From Cereibacter johrii (GTDB taxonomy: Bacteria > Pseudomonadota > Alphaproteobacteria > Rhodobacterales > Rhodobacteraceae): DNA of 32,439 nucleotides. Position 1 is the stretch's first letter. Each line of letters opens with the position of its first letter. A program made the position numbers and the translations under genes. Location: NCBI RefSeq assembly GCF_001720585.1, contig NZ_MABH01000074.1, forward strand, positions 1 to 32,439, given 5' to 3'. Positions 22,966 to 32,420 of this stretch are shown here, in pieces. A model generated the notes under the pieces. The model was not told where the DNA came from. It searched no databases and was given only the letters and a program-made list of their open reading frames with translations.

Positions 22966-24762
22966 TCAAAGAGGCGCAGCCGCCGTTTCGAGCCAGACCC
23001 GGGCAGCGGGCGACAGGCGGGAACCGATCTTTTCGAGCACATCCCGGTGGTAGGCGTCGATCCAGTCCCGCTCTGCCGAGGACAGGAGCTGCGGCAGGAT
23101 CAGGCGGCGGTCGAAGGGCACGAAGGTCAGCGTCTCGAACGCCAGCTGCCGACGGTTGTCGCCCAGGGCAGGGGCCTCCTCGACGACGATAAGGTTTTCC
23201 AGCCGGATCCCGAAGGCGCCTTCGCGGTAGTAGCCGGGCTCGTTCGACAGGATCATGCCCGGCTCCAGAGGCACCTCCGAGATGCGGGCGATGCGCTGCG
23301 GCCCTTCATGGACCGAGAGGAAGGCGCCGACGCCGTGGCCCGTGCCGTGGTCGTAATCCTGTCCGGCGAGCCAGAGCGGATAGCGGGCGAGCGCATCGAG
23401 GTCGCGCCCGGCGAGGCCCTTGGGCCAGCGCGCGCGGCTGATCGCGATCAGCCCCTGCAGGACGCGGGTATAGCAGTCGCGCGCCTCCTGGCCCGGATCG
23501 CCCACCGCGACCGTGCGGGTGATGTCGGTGGTGCCGTCGGCATATTGCGCGCCCGAGTCGACGAGCAGCAGCTCGTCCCGCTGAACCGGGCGGTTCGAGC
23601 CGTCGGTCACGCGGTAATGCATGATCGCGCCGTTCGGACCCGCGCCGCAGATCGTGTCGAAGCTGATGTCGTGGAGCGCGTTGGTCGCGCGGCGGAAGCC
23701 CTCGAGCGCCGTCACCACGTCGATCTCGGTAAGGCCGCCCTTCGGCGCCTCGGCATCGAGCCAGGTCAGGAACTCGACCATGGCCGCCCCGTCGCGCAGA
23801 TGGGCGTCGCGCATGCCCCCGATCTCGGCCGCAGTCTTGCAGGCCTTGGGCAGACGGCAGGGATCGTCGCCGTCCACCGCCTCCACGCCGGCATCCTGCA
23901 GCTCGAGGAGCACGGCCAGCGGCGCCGTCTTGCGGTCGACCTGCACCGGGCCGGTAAGGGTGCGCAGCGCCGGCACGAAGGCCTGCGGCGGGCGCAGCGT
24001 CACGCCCGCGCCCAGATGCGCGCGGGTGGCCTCGTCGAACTTCGCGGCCTCGGCAAAGAGGGTCACGCGGGCATCGTCATGCAGCACCGCGAAGGCATGG
24101 AGCACCGGATTGCGCGGCACATCCGAGCCGCGGATGTTCAGAAGCCAGCAGATCGAGTCGGGCAGGGTCAGCACGGCCGCCTTGCGGCCGGCCGCGGCGA
24201 GCGTCCGGGCCAGACGCTGGCGCTTGGCCTCGCCCGTCTCCCCCGCGAGCGCGTCGGGATGGGCGAAGGCGCGGCCCATCGGCGGCTCGGGCTGATCGGC
24301 CCAGAGCCGGTCGAGCGGGTTCTCCACCGGCCTGAGCGTGATGCCGGAGCCCGCCAGCGCCGTTTCGAGCCGCGCGATCTCGTCGGCGGTATGGAGCCAG
24401 GGATCGAAGCCGATCACCCCTTGGGAAAGTTTTTCACGCAGCCAGTCGCCCGGCTGGATCTCGGGCCAGGCGACCGGGGTGAAATGGGCCAGATCCACCT
24501 GATGCTTCACCTGCACCCGGTAGCGCCCGTCGATGAAGACGCCCGCCACCTCGGGCAGCACGAGGCAGAATCCGGCCGAGCCGGTGAAGCCGGTCAGCCA
24601 TTGCAGCCGGTCGTCGCGGGCGGCCACATATTCGCCCTGATGCGCGTCCGAGCGCGGCACGAGGAAACCCGTCAACCCCTCGGCGGCCAGTGCCTGCCGC
24701 AGGGCGGCAAGCCGCGCCGGCCCCTGAGCCGGGGAGGAAGTCGCATGGAACGTCTGGAACAT
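22966..24762 (-). CDS. pepP: Xaa-Pro aminopeptidase, long form (M24B)
   Basis: This 598-residue metallopeptidase removes N-terminal residues preceding proline. The dinuclear metal ligands of the pita-bread fold are Asp402, Asp413, His476, Glu508 and Glu522 (VDSGAQYADGTTD, GTGHGVG, SNEPGYY, RLENLIVVE). The length and an extra middle domain match the three-domain type, like eukaryotic APP1. The ATG at 24762 shares one base with the cobT stop, so the gene is the last member of the cobS-cobT transcript, although its function is general peptide turnover. Confidence 0.96.
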   Translation of the reverse strand: MFQTFHATSSPAQGPARLAALRQALAAEGLTGFLVPRSDAHQGEYVAARDDRLQWLTGFTGSAGFCLVLPEVAGVFIDGRYRVQVKHQVDLAHFTPVAWPEIQPGDWLREKLSQGVIGFDPWLHTADEIARLETALAGSGITLRPVENPLDRLWADQPEPPMGRAFAHPDALAGETGEAKRQRLARTLAAAGRKAAVLTLPDSICWLLNIRGSDVPRNPVLHAFAVLHDDARVTLFAEAAKFDEATRAHLGAGVTLRPPQAFVPALRTLTGPVQVDRKTAPLAVLLELQDAGVEAVDGDDPCRLPKACKTAAEIGGMRDAHLRDGAAMVEFLTWLDAEAPKGGLTEIDVVTALEGFRRATNALHDISFDTICGAGPNGAIMHYRVTDGSNRPVQRDELLLVDSGAQYADGTTDITRTVAVGDPGQEARDCYTRVLQGLIAISRARWPKGLAGRDLDALARYPLWLAGQDYDHGTGHGVGAFLSVHEGPQRIARISEVPLEPGMILSNEPGYYREGAFGIRLENLIVVEEAPALGDNRRQLAFETLTFVPFDRRLILPQLLSSAERDWIDAYHRDVLEKIGSRLSPAARVWLETAAAPL

Positions 24763-26621
24763 CAGGCCACCCGCCGTTTGCCGATGCGCTTCTTCGGATC
24801 GGCGTCGAAAAGCGATGCCAGCTGCTCGGTCATGGCGCCGGCCAGCTGCTCCACATCGGTGATCGTGACGGCGCGTGCATAGTATCGCGTCACGTCGTGG
24901 CCGATGCCGATGGCGATGAGCTCCACCTGCCGCTTGCGCTCGACCATCGCGATCACGTCGCGGAGATGTTTTTCAAGATAGCTCGCCGGGTTCACCGACA
25001 GGGTGGAATCGTCCACCGGCGCCCCGTCCGAGATCACCATCAGGATCTTGCGCGTCTCGGCCCGGTTGCTCAGCCGGCGATGCGCCCATTCCAGCGCCTC
25101 GCCGTCGATGTTCTCCTTGAGGAGCCCTTCCTTCATCATCAGGCCGAGATTTTCCCGCGCCCGCCGCCAGGGCGCGTCGGCGCCCTTGTAGACGATGTGG
25201 CGCAGGTCGTTGAGCCGCCCGGGCTGCTGCGGACGCCCTGCCGCCAGCCATTTCTCGCGGCTCTGCCCGCCCTTCCAGGCGCGCGTGGTGAAGCCCAGGA
25301 TCTCGACCTTGACCTGGCAGCGCTCCAGTGTGCGCGCGAGCACGTCGGCGCAGATCGCGGCGATCGAGATCGGCCGGCCGCGCATCGAGCCGGAATTGTC
25401 CAGCAGCAGCGTCACGCAGGTGTCGCGGAATTCGGTGTCCTTCTCGACCTTGAACGAGAGCGGCGTCGTCGGGTTGGCCACCACCCGCGCGAGGCGCCCG
25501 GCGTCGAGGATGCCTTCCTCGCGGTCGAATTCCCAGCTGCGGTTCTGCTGCGCCTGAAGCCGGCGCTGCAGCTTGTTGGCCAGCCGGCTGACGGCGCCCT
25601 TCAGCGGCTCGAGCTGCTGGTCGAGGTAGGCCCGCAGGCGCTCGAGCTCGGCCGGCTCGGCCAGATCCTCGGCGCGGATCTCCTCGTCGAAGTCGGTGGC
25701 GAAGACGACATAGGCCGGATCGGCCTCGGAGTGGGCCGCGGGGGGCGGGGGCTCGAGCGGTGCCTCGCCTTCGGGCAGCTCCATCTCCTCGCCCTGATCC
25801 GAATCGGGCTGGTCGTCCATCGAGACCTGCGCCTCGCTCGGATCTTGCTGCTCCTCCTGGCTGCGCTCGGGCTGCGCCTCGGGCGACTCTTCGGACTCGT
25901 CCTCGCCCTGGCTCTGGGACTCGTCCTCGTCGGTCTCCGCGTCCTCGCCCGCCTCGTCCTGCTCGTCGGTATCGGGATCGTCGCCCAGCTGGTCGCCGTA
26001 GCCCAGATCCGAGATCACCTTGCGCGCGAGCCGGGCGAAGGCCGCCTGATCGGACAGCACCTCGTCGAGGTTCTGGAGCGTGTCGCCCGCCTGCTGCTCG
26101 ATGAAGCCGCGCCAGAGTTCCATCACATTGTCGGCGCCGCCGGGCAGGGTGCGGCCCGTCGCCAGATGGCGCACGAGATAGCCCGCCGCCGTTGCGAGCG
26201 GCGCATCCGCAGCCTGGGTGATCTGGGCATAGCCCTTCCGCTCGGCCTCGTGGCCGATCCGCGCGTCGATGTTGCCGGCGGTGCCGGGCATGGTGCGCGC
26301 GCCCACCGCCTCGCAGCGCGCCGTCTCCATCGCCTCGTAGATCTCGCGTGCCATCTGGCCCTGCGGCAGGTAGCGGGCCGACAGGGCATCGTCGTGGTAG
26401 CGGCGGCGCAGCGCGAAGGCATCGGCCGTGCCGCGGGCGAGCATCACCTCGTCGCGCGTCATCCGGCGGCTGACCTGCGGCAGCCGCATCCCCTCGCGGT
26501 TCATCCCCGCGGGATCGACCGTGAAGGTGACCGTCATCTCCGGATCGCAGGCGAGCGTCTTCGTCGCCTCGGCGAGGGCCTTCTTGAAGGGATCGGCGGG
26601 GTTGTCGCTGGGCTTGCTCAT
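24762..26621 (-). CDS. cobT: Cobaltochelatase subunit CobT
   Basis: CobT (619 residues) works with CobS as the AAA+ motor of the aerobic cobaltochelatase, which inserts cobalt into hydrogenobyrinate diamide with CobN. An N-terminal helical region is followed by a long Glu/Asp/Ser/Gln-rich linker (about 210-290) and a C-terminal VWA domain whose MIDAS motif DNSGS lies near residue 407. The ATG at 26621 gives [13 protein letters not shown], matching family N-termini; a start 12 codons upstream is unlikely. The linker is acidic and repetitive as in the family. CobN is not in the window. Confidence 0.95.
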   Translation of the reverse strand: MSKPSDNPADPFKKALAEATKTLACDPEMTVTFTVDPAGMNREGMRLPQVSRRMTRDEVMLARGTADAFALRRRYHDDALSARYLPQGQMAREIYEAMETARCEAVGARTMPGTAGNIDARIGHEAERKGYAQITQAADAPLATAAGYLVRHLATGRTLPGGADNVMELWRGFIEQQAGDTLQNLDEVLSDQAAFARLARKVISDLGYGDQLGDDPDTDEQDEAGEDAETDEDESQSQGEDESEESPEAQPERSQEEQQDPSEAQVSMDDQPDSDQGEEMELPEGEAPLEPPPPAAHSEADPAYVVFATDFDEEIRAEDLAEPAELERLRAYLDQQLEPLKGAVSRLANKLQRRLQAQQNRSWEFDREEGILDAGRLARVVANPTTPLSFKVEKDTEFRDTCVTLLLDNSGSMRGRPISIAAICADVLARTLERCQVKVEILGFTTRAWKGGQSREKWLAAGRPQQPGRLNDLRHIVYKGADAPWRRARENLGLMMKEGLLKENIDGEALEWAHRRLSNRAETRKILMVISDGAPVDDSTLSVNPASYLEKHLRDVIAMVERKRQVELIAIGIGHDVTRYYARAVTITDVEQLAGAMTEQLASLFDADPKKRIGKRRVA

Positions 26622-26672
26622 GACTTCAGATAAAGCACCCGGACCGGGCGCGGACAAGGGGAGAGAGAGCCG

Positions 26673-27002
26673 TCACCGGAAGAGCTTCCAGCGCTCGGCG
26701 CGGTCGAGGGCCCGATTGAGCCGGTAGCGATCCATGGCCAGCGCCACGGCCTCGGGGTGGGCGCGTTCGAGATCGGTCAGGCTGCGCATCAGCGCCGCCG
26801 CCCGGAGCCGGGTCAGAAGCCCAGTGGCGAGGGCGGCGAGCAGCCCCGCCGCAAGGGCAAGGAGAGCCGAGCCGGCCGCAAGCCAGACCACCGCCCCCAC
26901 GAAGACCGCCGCCAGAGCGCCGAGGATCCGCCCCTGGCGCCGCAGGGTCTCGAGGGCCCCGTGAAGCTCGGCGAGACGTGCGGCGACGGCGGCCTGATCC
27001 AT
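26673..27002 (-). CDS. Small two-TM protein, paralog of the adjacent gene
   Basis: A 109-residue protein with a short N-terminal helix, two adjacent hydrophobic segments (about 27-65), and a C-terminal helical tail ending RYRLNRALDRAERWKLF. Its length and tail pattern match the next gene upstream, so the two arose by duplication. It starts one base after that gene's stop, and cobT begins 51 nt after its own. I do not recognise a named family; a role near the chelatase at the membrane is only inferred from context. Confidence 0.75.
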   Translation of the reverse strand: MDQAAVAARLAELHGALETLRRQGRILGALAAVFVGAVVWLAAGSALLALAAGLLAALATGLLTRLRAAALMRSLTDLERAHPEAVALAMDRYRLNRALDRAERWKLFR

Positions 27003-27003
27003 C

Positions 27004-27333
27004 TCAGCAATAGAGCTTGTAGCGTCCGGCGCGTTCGGTCGCCATCACCATGCGGTAGCGTTCGAGCGCGGCCGGATAGAGATCGGGATGCTCGACCGCG
27101 AGGCGCGCCTGCCGCCGCCGGGCCGAGACGAGCGAGAGGCCCGCACTGGCCGCTCCGAACGCCGCCCCCGCGAGGGCCAAGGCAAGCGCGGTGCCTGCGC
27201 CGCCGAAGAGGAGGAGACCCAGGCCCGCGCCGGCCAGAGCCAGCACGGGGACAAGCGTCAGGATCTGGCGCCTTGCCCGCGCCCGCGCCGCCTCGCAGGC
27301 GGCGATGCGCTCGGCCAGCGCCGCGACCGTCAT
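27004..27333 (-). CDS. Small two-TM protein, first of a tandem pair
   Basis: A 109-residue protein: charged N-terminal helix (residues 1-22), two hydrophobic segments (about 23-42 and 45-70) with many Ala and Gly, then an amphipathic tail ending [18 protein letters not shown]. The ATG at 27333 overlaps the cobS stop (ATGA), so it is translationally coupled to cobS. The longer frame to 27786 is a shadow of cobS. Same length and similar tail as the following gene. No named family recognised. Confidence 0.78.
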   Translation of the reverse strand: MTVAALAERIAACEAARARARRQILTLVPVLALAGAGLGLLLFGGAGTALALALAGAAFGAASAGLSLVSARRRQARLAVEHPDLYPAALERYRMVMATERAGRYKLYC

Positions 27334-28304
27334 TTCATCGCCGTGGAGGCGGCGCTTTCCGGCAGTTCCTCGTTGAAGCAGCGCTGGTAGAACTCGGCCA
27401 CGGTCTGCCGCTCGAGTTCGTCGCACTTGTTGAGGAAGGTGAGCCGGAAGGCATAGCCCACGTTGCGGAAGATCTCGGCGTTCTGCGCCCAGGAGATCAC
27501 GGTCCGCGGGCTCATCACCGTCGAGAGGTCGCCGTTCATGAAGGCGGTGCGGGTGAGATCCGCGACCGTCACCATCTGGCTGATCTGCTTGCGGCCCTTC
27601 TCGGTGTTGTAATGCGGGTTCTTCGACAGGACGATGGCCACCTCGGCATCGTGGCTGAGGTAGTTCAGCGTGGCCACCAGCGACCAGCGGTCCATCTGGC
27701 CCTGGTTGATCTGCTGGGTGCCGTGGTAGAGGCCCGTCGTGTCGCCCAAGCCCACCGTGTTCGCGGTCGCGAACAGCCGGAAGCACGGGTGGGGGGTGAT
27801 TACCTCGTTCTGGTCGAGCAGCGTGAGCTTGCCGTCGGTCTCGAGCACGCGCTGGATCACGAACATCACGTCGGCGCGGCCCGCGTCATATTCGTCGAAG
27901 ACGATGGCGCAGGGGTTGCGCAGCGCCCAGGGCAGGATGCCTTCCTGGAAGGTCGTGACCTGCTTGCCGTCCACGAGCTTGATCGCGTCCTTGCCGATCA
28001 GGTCGATCCGGCTGACGTGGCTGTCGAGGTTCACCCGCACGCAGGGCCAGTTCAGACGGCTCGCCACCTGTTCGATATGGGTGGATTTCCCGGTGCCGTG
28101 ATAGCCCTGGATCATGACGCGGCGGTTGTAGGCGAAGCCTGCGAGGATGGCGAGCGTCGTGTCGGCATCGAACTTGTAGGTGGGGTCGATGTCCGGCACC
28201 CGATCGGTGCGCTCGGCAAAGCCCTTCACCTTCATGTCGGTGTCGATGCCGAAGGTTTCGCGAACGGAAATTTCCTCGGTTGGTTTCACAGTCATGTCCA
28301 GCAT
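27330..28304 (-). CDS. cobS: Cobaltochelatase subunit CobS
   Basis: CobS (about 324 residues) is the AAA+ ATPase of the cobalt-inserting chelatase. Walker A GYHGTGKS is at 67-74 and Walker B VFDEYDAG about 70 residues later; the [21 protein letters not shown] sensor region and C-terminal [10 protein letters not shown] follow. The match to Pseudomonas denitrificans CobS as I remember it is strong throughout. Starts at 28304 (MLDMTVKP) and 28295 are both plausible; the upstream purine run AAGG fits 28304 better. It leads a tight four-further-gene unit ending in pepP. Confidence 0.95.
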   Translation of the reverse strand: MLDMTVKPTEEISVRETFGIDTDMKVKGFAERTDRVPDIDPTYKFDADTTLAILAGFAYNRRVMIQGYHGTGKSTHIEQVASRLNWPCVRVNLDSHVSRIDLIGKDAIKLVDGKQVTTFQEGILPWALRNPCAIVFDEYDAGRADVMFVIQRVLETDGKLTLLDQNEVITPHPCFRLFATANTVGLGDTTGLYHGTQQINQGQMDRWSLVATLNYLSHDAEVAIVLSKNPHYNTEKGRKQISQMVTVADLTRTAFMNGDLSTVMSPRTVISWAQNAEIFRNVGYAFRLTFLNKCDELERQTVAEFYQRCFNEELPESAASTAMK

Positions 28305-28529
28305 TCCGTCCGCCTTGTTGCCGCATCGGACGCCCTCGCGGGCGCCCGGCCTTTGATGAAACATATCGGGCAGGGCTGCAAGGGAAAGGGCGAAAAGCCG
28401 CGTTGACCTTCTTGCAGACGCCCCCCCGGTCGCGCCATCGCGTCGCCCGAAGGCAGGGGGCGGATGCTGCGCAGTCGAACGCTGCGTGCCGACCCTGACC
28501 GGGGCGCGGCCGGCGCGGCGCGACCTTCG

Positions 28530-29165
28530 TCAGTCGCGGAAGTACCGGCTGTCCTTGATCTGGTCCCAGGCCCAGACCACTTCCTGCAGCCGTTCCTCGT
28601 CGGCGCGGTTGCCGCCGTTCATGTCCGGGTGCAGGTCCTTGACGAGGCTCTTGTACTGCTTGCGGATCTCGAGCTTCGTCCAGGTGTCGCGCGCATCGAG
28701 GATCTCGAGCGCCTTGCGCTCGGTCGGCGGCAGCTTGCGCGTGGCAGTGGTGGCGACCTTGCCGGGGTTCTGCGTGGCCTTTTCGCCGAGGATCTCCATC
28801 GGGTCGTCGACGCCCAGCCGCGACCAGACGCGGCCCTCGTCGGGACGTTTGGCGAAGGGCTGGGTCTCGCGGCCCCAGAGCCGGTCCTTCTCCATGATGC
28901 GCTTGATCTCGTCTTCGCCCGATCCCTGGAAGAAGTTCCATTTCAGGTTGTATTCGCGGACGTGATCCTTGCAGAACCAGAAGAACTCGTCGAGCAGGTC
29001 CGGCGATTTCGGAGCCCGGTAGATGCCCGCCTCGGAACAGTCCGGATATTCGCACTGACGGTTGGACGTCTCGAAGGCGCCCGACATGCCCCGGCGGCCG
29101 GTCTTGCGCCGCTTCTTGTCCGAGGAGACCCGGATGTCGAATTCGAAGGGGGGGCGGTTCGTCAT
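28530..29165 (-). CDS. J-domain protein with N-terminal CCCH metal-like motif
   Basis: A 211-residue protein with a C-terminal J domain (about 150-211); its HPD triad is at 179-181 (KDLHPDMNG), so it should stimulate a DnaK-type chaperone. N-terminal Cys38-X4-Cys43 and Cys65-X2-His68 could bind zinc. There is no Gly/Phe region or DnaJ zinc-finger repeat, so it is a specialised co-chaperone. Such proteins commonly lie next to cobS in alphaproteobacteria. It is divergent from bolA, and its client is unknown. Confidence 0.92.
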   Translation of the reverse strand: MTNRPPFEFDIRVSSDKKRRKTGRRGMSGAFETSNRQCEYPDCSEAGIYRAPKSPDLLDEFFWFCKDHVREYNLKWNFFQGSGEDEIKRIMEKDRLWGRETQPFAKRPDEGRVWSRLGVDDPMEILGEKATQNPGKVATTATRKLPPTERKALEILDARDTWTKLEIRKQYKSLVKDLHPDMNGGNRADEERLQEVVWAWDQIKDSRYFRD

Positions 29166-29239
29166 CTCATCATGCCTTTCCGACTCGGAGGCGTGAGTTT
29201 AGGGGTTTGTGCGCGGGATTGAAGAGGGGAAGGCACGGG

Positions 29240-29497
29240 ATGGGCGTGGTCGAGGAAATTCGTGATCGGCTGGAGGCGGCCTTCGCCCCGGAAGAGCTTG
29301 AGGGGATGGACGAAAGCGAGCAGCACCGCGGCCACGGCGGCTGGCGCGAGGGCGGCGAGACGCACTTTCGTGTGAGGATGCGCGCGGGTGCGATGGCCGC
29401 GAAAACCCGGCTCGAGCGGCATCGGGCGGTGAATGCGGCGCTCGGGAAGGATCTGATCGGGCGCATTCACGCGCTGGCGCTGGATGTGGACGGCTGA
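29240..29497 (+). CDS. bolA: BolA-family protein
   Basis: An 85-residue BolA-like protein. The pattern ELEGMDESEQHRGH (residues about 20-33) and the conserved helix-strand ending (RHRAVNAALGKDLIGRIHALAL) are diagnostic; the invariant His lies in RIHAL. BolA proteins pair with monothiol glutaredoxins to sense or move Fe-S clusters. ATG 29240 follows GGAAGG; the frame upstream to 29207 lacks homology. It is alone here and convergent with glcB. Confidence 0.93.
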   Translation: MGVVEEIRDRLEAAFAPEELEGMDESEQHRGHGGWREGGETHFRVRMRAGAMAAKTRLERHRAVNAALGKDLIGRIHALALDVDG

Positions 29498-29501
29498 GGC
29501 C

Positions 29502-29536
29502 CCGCCGGACTGTCCGGCGGCCCGCGAGGGGCCGCC
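29502..29536. terminator. Overlapping hairpins between bolA and glcB
   Basis: Two stems share bases 29516-29520: CCGCCGGA / TCCGGCGG (502-509 with 513-520) and GGCGGCCC / GGGCCGCC (516-523 with 529-536). They cannot both form at once. They lie just after the bolA stop and before the glcB end, so they probably terminate transcription from either or both sides. Confidence 0.65.
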
Positions 29537-29545
29537 GTCAGATGG

Positions 29546-29564
29546 ATATTTGAGCCAGAGTGAA
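29546..29564 (+). repeat. Shared intergenic motif, copy 1
   Basis: ATATTTGAGCCAGAGTGAA follows the hairpins after bolA. It matches 16 of 19 bases of the motif at 32402-32420 on the other strand. I recall similar post-terminator motifs as frequent in Rhodobacterales genomes; their role is unknown to me. Confidence 0.6.
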
Positions 29565-29586
29565 GGAGCGGGGCGCGCCCGCGCGG

Positions 29587-31746
29587 TCAGGCGCGACTGA
29601 CCTGGGGCGTGCGGTCGGCCTTCACCTGCAGGCGCCGGGCATGGAGCACCGGCTCGGGATATCCCGAGGGCTGCTCGCGGCCCTTGAAGACGAGATCGCA
29701 GGCCGCCTGGAAGGCCGCGCCGTCGAAGCCGGGCGCCATGGGCCGGTAGGCCGGATCCCCGGCGTTCTGCGCATCCACCACCGCGGCCATCTTCTTCAGC
29801 GCGGCCATGACCTGTTCTTCCGACACGACGCCGTGGTGCAGCCAGTTCACCAGCGCCTGGCTGGAGATCCGGCAGGTGGCGCGGTCCTCCATCAGGCCCA
29901 CGTCGTTGATGTCGGGCACCTTCGAGCAGCCGACGCCCTGATCCACCCAGCGCACCACATAGCCGAGGATGCCCTGGGCATTGTTCTCGATCTCCTGGCG
30001 CAGCTCGGCCTCGGACCAGTTCGCCCCCTCGGCCAACGGCAGCGTCAGCAGGTCCTCGAGGCTGCCGCGCGGTCCGCCCGCCGCGATCTCCTCCTGGCGC
30101 GCCGCCACGTCCACCTGATGATAATGGGTGGCATGCAGGGTCGCGGCGGTGGGCGAGGGGACCCAGGCGCAGCTCGCTCCGGCCTTGGGGTGGCCGATCT
30201 TGGCGGCCAGCATCTCGGCCATCCGGTCCGGCATCGCCCACATGCCCTTGCCGATCTGCGCGCGCCCCCGCAGCCCGCAGGCCAGACCGATGTCCACGTT
30301 GCGATCCTCGTAGGAGGCGATCCAGCGCGAGGCCTTCATGTCGCCCTTCTTCACCATCGGGCCGGCCTCCATGCCGGTGAAGATCTCATCGCCCGTCCGG
30401 TCGAGGAAGCCCGTGTTGATGAAGGCCACCCGGTGCTTCGCGGCCCGGATGCATTCCTTCAGATTGACCGAGGTGCGCCGCTCCTCGTCCATGATGCCGA
30501 GCTTCACCGTGTAGCGCGGCAGGCTAAGGACCTCCTCCACACGGGTGAAGAGCTCGTCCGCGAAGGCCACCTCGTCCGGCCCGTGCATCTTGGGCTTCAC
30601 CACATAGACCGAGCCTGCGACCGAGTTCCGGATGCCATCGGACTTGGCCAGATCGTGCAGGGCGCAGAGGGTGGTGGCGAAGGCATCGAGCATCCCCTCG
30701 AAGATCTCGGCGCCGGTCTCGTCGAGCACGGCAGGCGTGGTCATCAGATGGCCCACGTTGCGCACGAGCATCAGCGCGCGGCCCTTCAGGGTAACGGTCC
30801 CGCCCTCCGGCGCGGTGAAGGCGAGGTCGGGGGCGAGTTCGCGCACGAACATCCGCCCGCCCTTCGAGATGGCCTCGCGCAGGTCGCCGCGCATCAGCCC
30901 CAGCCAGTTGGCGTAGGCCAGCGCCTTGTCCTCGCCATCCACCGCGGCGACGGAATCCTCGCAATCCATGATGGCCGACAGCGCGGCCTCCATGCGGATG
31001 TCGGCGACGCCCGCCCGGTCGGTGGCGCCGATCCGGTGCTTGCGATCGATGTCGAGGATGAGATGCAGCCCGTGGTTCTTCAGGAGGATCGCCGTCGGCG
31101 CCTCCGCAGGCCCCGCATGGCCGGCAAATTGCGCGGGATCCGCCAGTGCAGGCACCAGCGCGCCGCCCTCGACCCGGTAGCCCTCGACATCGGCATGGCT
31201 GCCCAGGGCCAGCGGGGCGGTCTTGTCCAGGAACCGGCGCCCCCAGGCGATGACCCGCGCGCCCCGCGCAGGATCGAACTCCGCACCCTCCGGCAGATCG
31301 CCCAGAGCATCGGTGCCGTAGAGCGCGTCATAGAGCGAGCCCCAGCGCGCGTTGGCCGCGTTCAGCGCATAGCGCGCATTCATCACCGGCACCACCAGTT
31401 GCGGCCCCGCCACCTCGGCGATCTCGGGATCGACATGAGCGGTTTCGATGGTGAAGTCGGGCCCTTCCGGCAGCAGGTAGCCGATCTCGCGCAGGAAGGC
31501 TGTGTAGTCGTCGAGGGTCGGGCGCTCGCTGCGGCGGGCGCGGTGCCAGTCGTCGATGGCGGCCTGCAGCTCGGCGCGACGGTCGAGAAGGGCGCGGTTC
31601 CGCGGCCCGAGAGTGCGCACGGTGTCGGCGAGGCCCCCCCAGAAGGTTTCCTCGCTGATACCGGTGCCCGGCAGCGCCTCGCGGGCCACGAACTCGGCCA
31701 GACGCACATCCACCTGCAACCCCTGCTTCTCGATCCGATCGGTCAA
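29587..31746 (-). CDS. glcB: Malate synthase G
   Basis: A 719-residue single-chain malate synthase of the G type, which condenses glyoxylate with acetyl-CoA to malate. The family N-terminus [11 protein letters not shown], the [10 protein letters not shown] segment, [13 protein letters not shown] and [12 protein letters not shown] are all present, and the length is normal. I place the start at TTG 31746 because GGGAG lies 7 nt upstream and the family starts just there; an ATG at 31803 would add 19 unsupported residues. The upstream region holds a perfect dyad that may be its operator. The gene is solitary, with no isocitrate lyase beside it. Confidence 0.96.
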   Translation of the reverse strand: MTDRIEKQGLQVDVRLAEFVAREALPGTGISEETFWGGLADTVRTLGPRNRALLDRRAELQAAIDDWHRARRSERPTLDDYTAFLREIGYLLPEGPDFTIETAHVDPEIAEVAGPQLVVPVMNARYALNAANARWGSLYDALYGTDALGDLPEGAEFDPARGARVIAWGRRFLDKTAPLALGSHADVEGYRVEGGALVPALADPAQFAGHAGPAEAPTAILLKNHGLHLILDIDRKHRIGATDRAGVADIRMEAALSAIMDCEDSVAAVDGEDKALAYANWLGLMRGDLREAISKGGRMFVRELAPDLAFTAPEGGTVTLKGRALMLVRNVGHLMTTPAVLDETGAEIFEGMLDAFATTLCALHDLAKSDGIRNSVAGSVYVVKPKMHGPDEVAFADELFTRVEEVLSLPRYTVKLGIMDEERRTSVNLKECIRAAKHRVAFINTGFLDRTGDEIFTGMEAGPMVKKGDMKASRWIASYEDRNVDIGLACGLRGRAQIGKGMWAMPDRMAEMLAAKIGHPKAGASCAWVPSPTAATLHATHYHQVDVAARQEEIAAGGPRGSLEDLLTLPLAEGANWSEAELRQEIENNAQGILGYVVRWVDQGVGCSKVPDINDVGLMEDRATCRISSQALVNWLHHGVVSEEQVMAALKKMAAVVDAQNAGDPAYRPMAPGFDGAAFQAACDLVFKGREQPSGYPEPVLHARRLQVKADRTPQVSRA

Positions 31747-31813
31747 GACCCCACTCCCGCTGATGACATTCTGTCGCAGCAATAGGGGCAAACCGGGCCG
31801 CATTCAACCATCT

Positions 31814-31830
31814 GGTCATGAAACATGACC
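31814..31830. promoter_or_regulatory. Perfect dyad upstream of glcB
   Basis: GGTCATG-AAA-CATGACC is a perfect 7-bp dyad, 68 nt upstream of the glcB start. On one strand it reads TTGGTCATG...CATGACCA, which has the TGGT...ACCA ends of GntR/FadR-type operators. It is also 16 nt past the stop of the photolyase-like gene, so a terminator role is an alternative. Confidence 0.5.
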
Positions 31831-31845
31831 AATCTGCCGGAGCGG

Positions 31846-32406
31846 TCAGAGGTCGAGACAGAGTTGCTGCGCGGGAGCCGAGGCCCGCCGCCGGGGCGCC
31901 GCACCTTCCATGACCTCCGTGAATGCGGAAGGGCGCCGGGCAGGTGGCCGCCCCGCCGCGCGGGCTGCCGAAGGATCGACCAGCGGTTCGGGATAGCGCC
32001 GCCCGAGCAGGCCCCTCGCGCCCTCCCAGCGCCACGGCGCCTGAAGAACCCGGTCCGGCACCTCCGCCAGCTCGGGCAGCCAGCGGCGCGTGAAGGCGCC
32101 CTCGGGATCGAGCGCGCCTGCCAGCCTCTCGGGATCGACCGGACGCCCGAGCGCAACGCGGCGCATCTGCGCCCAGTGAATGGGCGCCGAGTGATCGGTG
32201 AGCCCGGCCGCCAAGGCCGCGCCCGCGGCCTGCTCCGACAGGCCCAGGTGATGCAGCGCCACCGAGGCGAGCATCCCGCGGAGCCGCGCGGGCAGCCAGC
32301 CCGAGGCCGCCATCGCGCGCAACGCCGCATCGACGAAGGGCAGGCCGGTCTCTCCGGCGTGGAGCGCGGCCAGGCGCATCCTGAGCGTGTCCGGTCTCCC
32401 ATTCAT
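31846..32406 (-). CDS. Photolyase/cryptochrome-like protein, C-terminal half only
   Basis: The 186-residue frame matches only the C-terminal FAD-binding part of photolyases: ETGLPFVDAALRAMAASGWL (about 19-38), the following RLRGMLASVALHHLGL helix, and DPEGAFTRRWLPELAEVPD. The N-terminal Rossmann domain is missing, and the FAD/DNA-binding region after HSAPIHW is shorter than in full enzymes. The frame stays open to the window edge (11 more codons), so the gene may begin outside, or at ATG 32406, which lies inside the shared intergenic motif. If the gene really starts here it is a stand-alone half-photolyase. Catalysis is doubtful. Confidence 0.7.
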   Translation of the reverse strand: MNGRPDTLRMRLAALHAGETGLPFVDAALRAMAASGWLPARLRGMLASVALHHLGLSEQAAGAALAAGLTDHSAPIHWAQMRRVALGRPVDPERLAGALDPEGAFTRRWLPELAEVPDRVLQAPWRWEGARGLLGRRYPEPLVDPSAARAAGRPPARRPSAFTEVMEGAAPRRRASAPAQQLCLDL

Positions 32407-32420
32407 TCTGGTCCAAATAT
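32402..32420 (-). repeat. Shared intergenic motif, copy 2
   Basis: On the minus strand the motif reads ATATTTGGACCAGAATGAA, with CCCCCCGAGG before it. It includes the ATG of the photolyase-like frame. Three of 19 bases differ from copy 1 at 29546. Confidence 0.6.

Noticed and set aside
28305-28529. Possible cobalamin riboswitch in front of cobS
   Set aside because: I looked for the conserved B12-box and a long structured leader and saw neither; the gap is short and without the expected motif.
29560-31785. A 741-codon plus-strand frame opposite glcB
   Set aside because: Same reason: malate synthase G on the minus strand explains the region fully.
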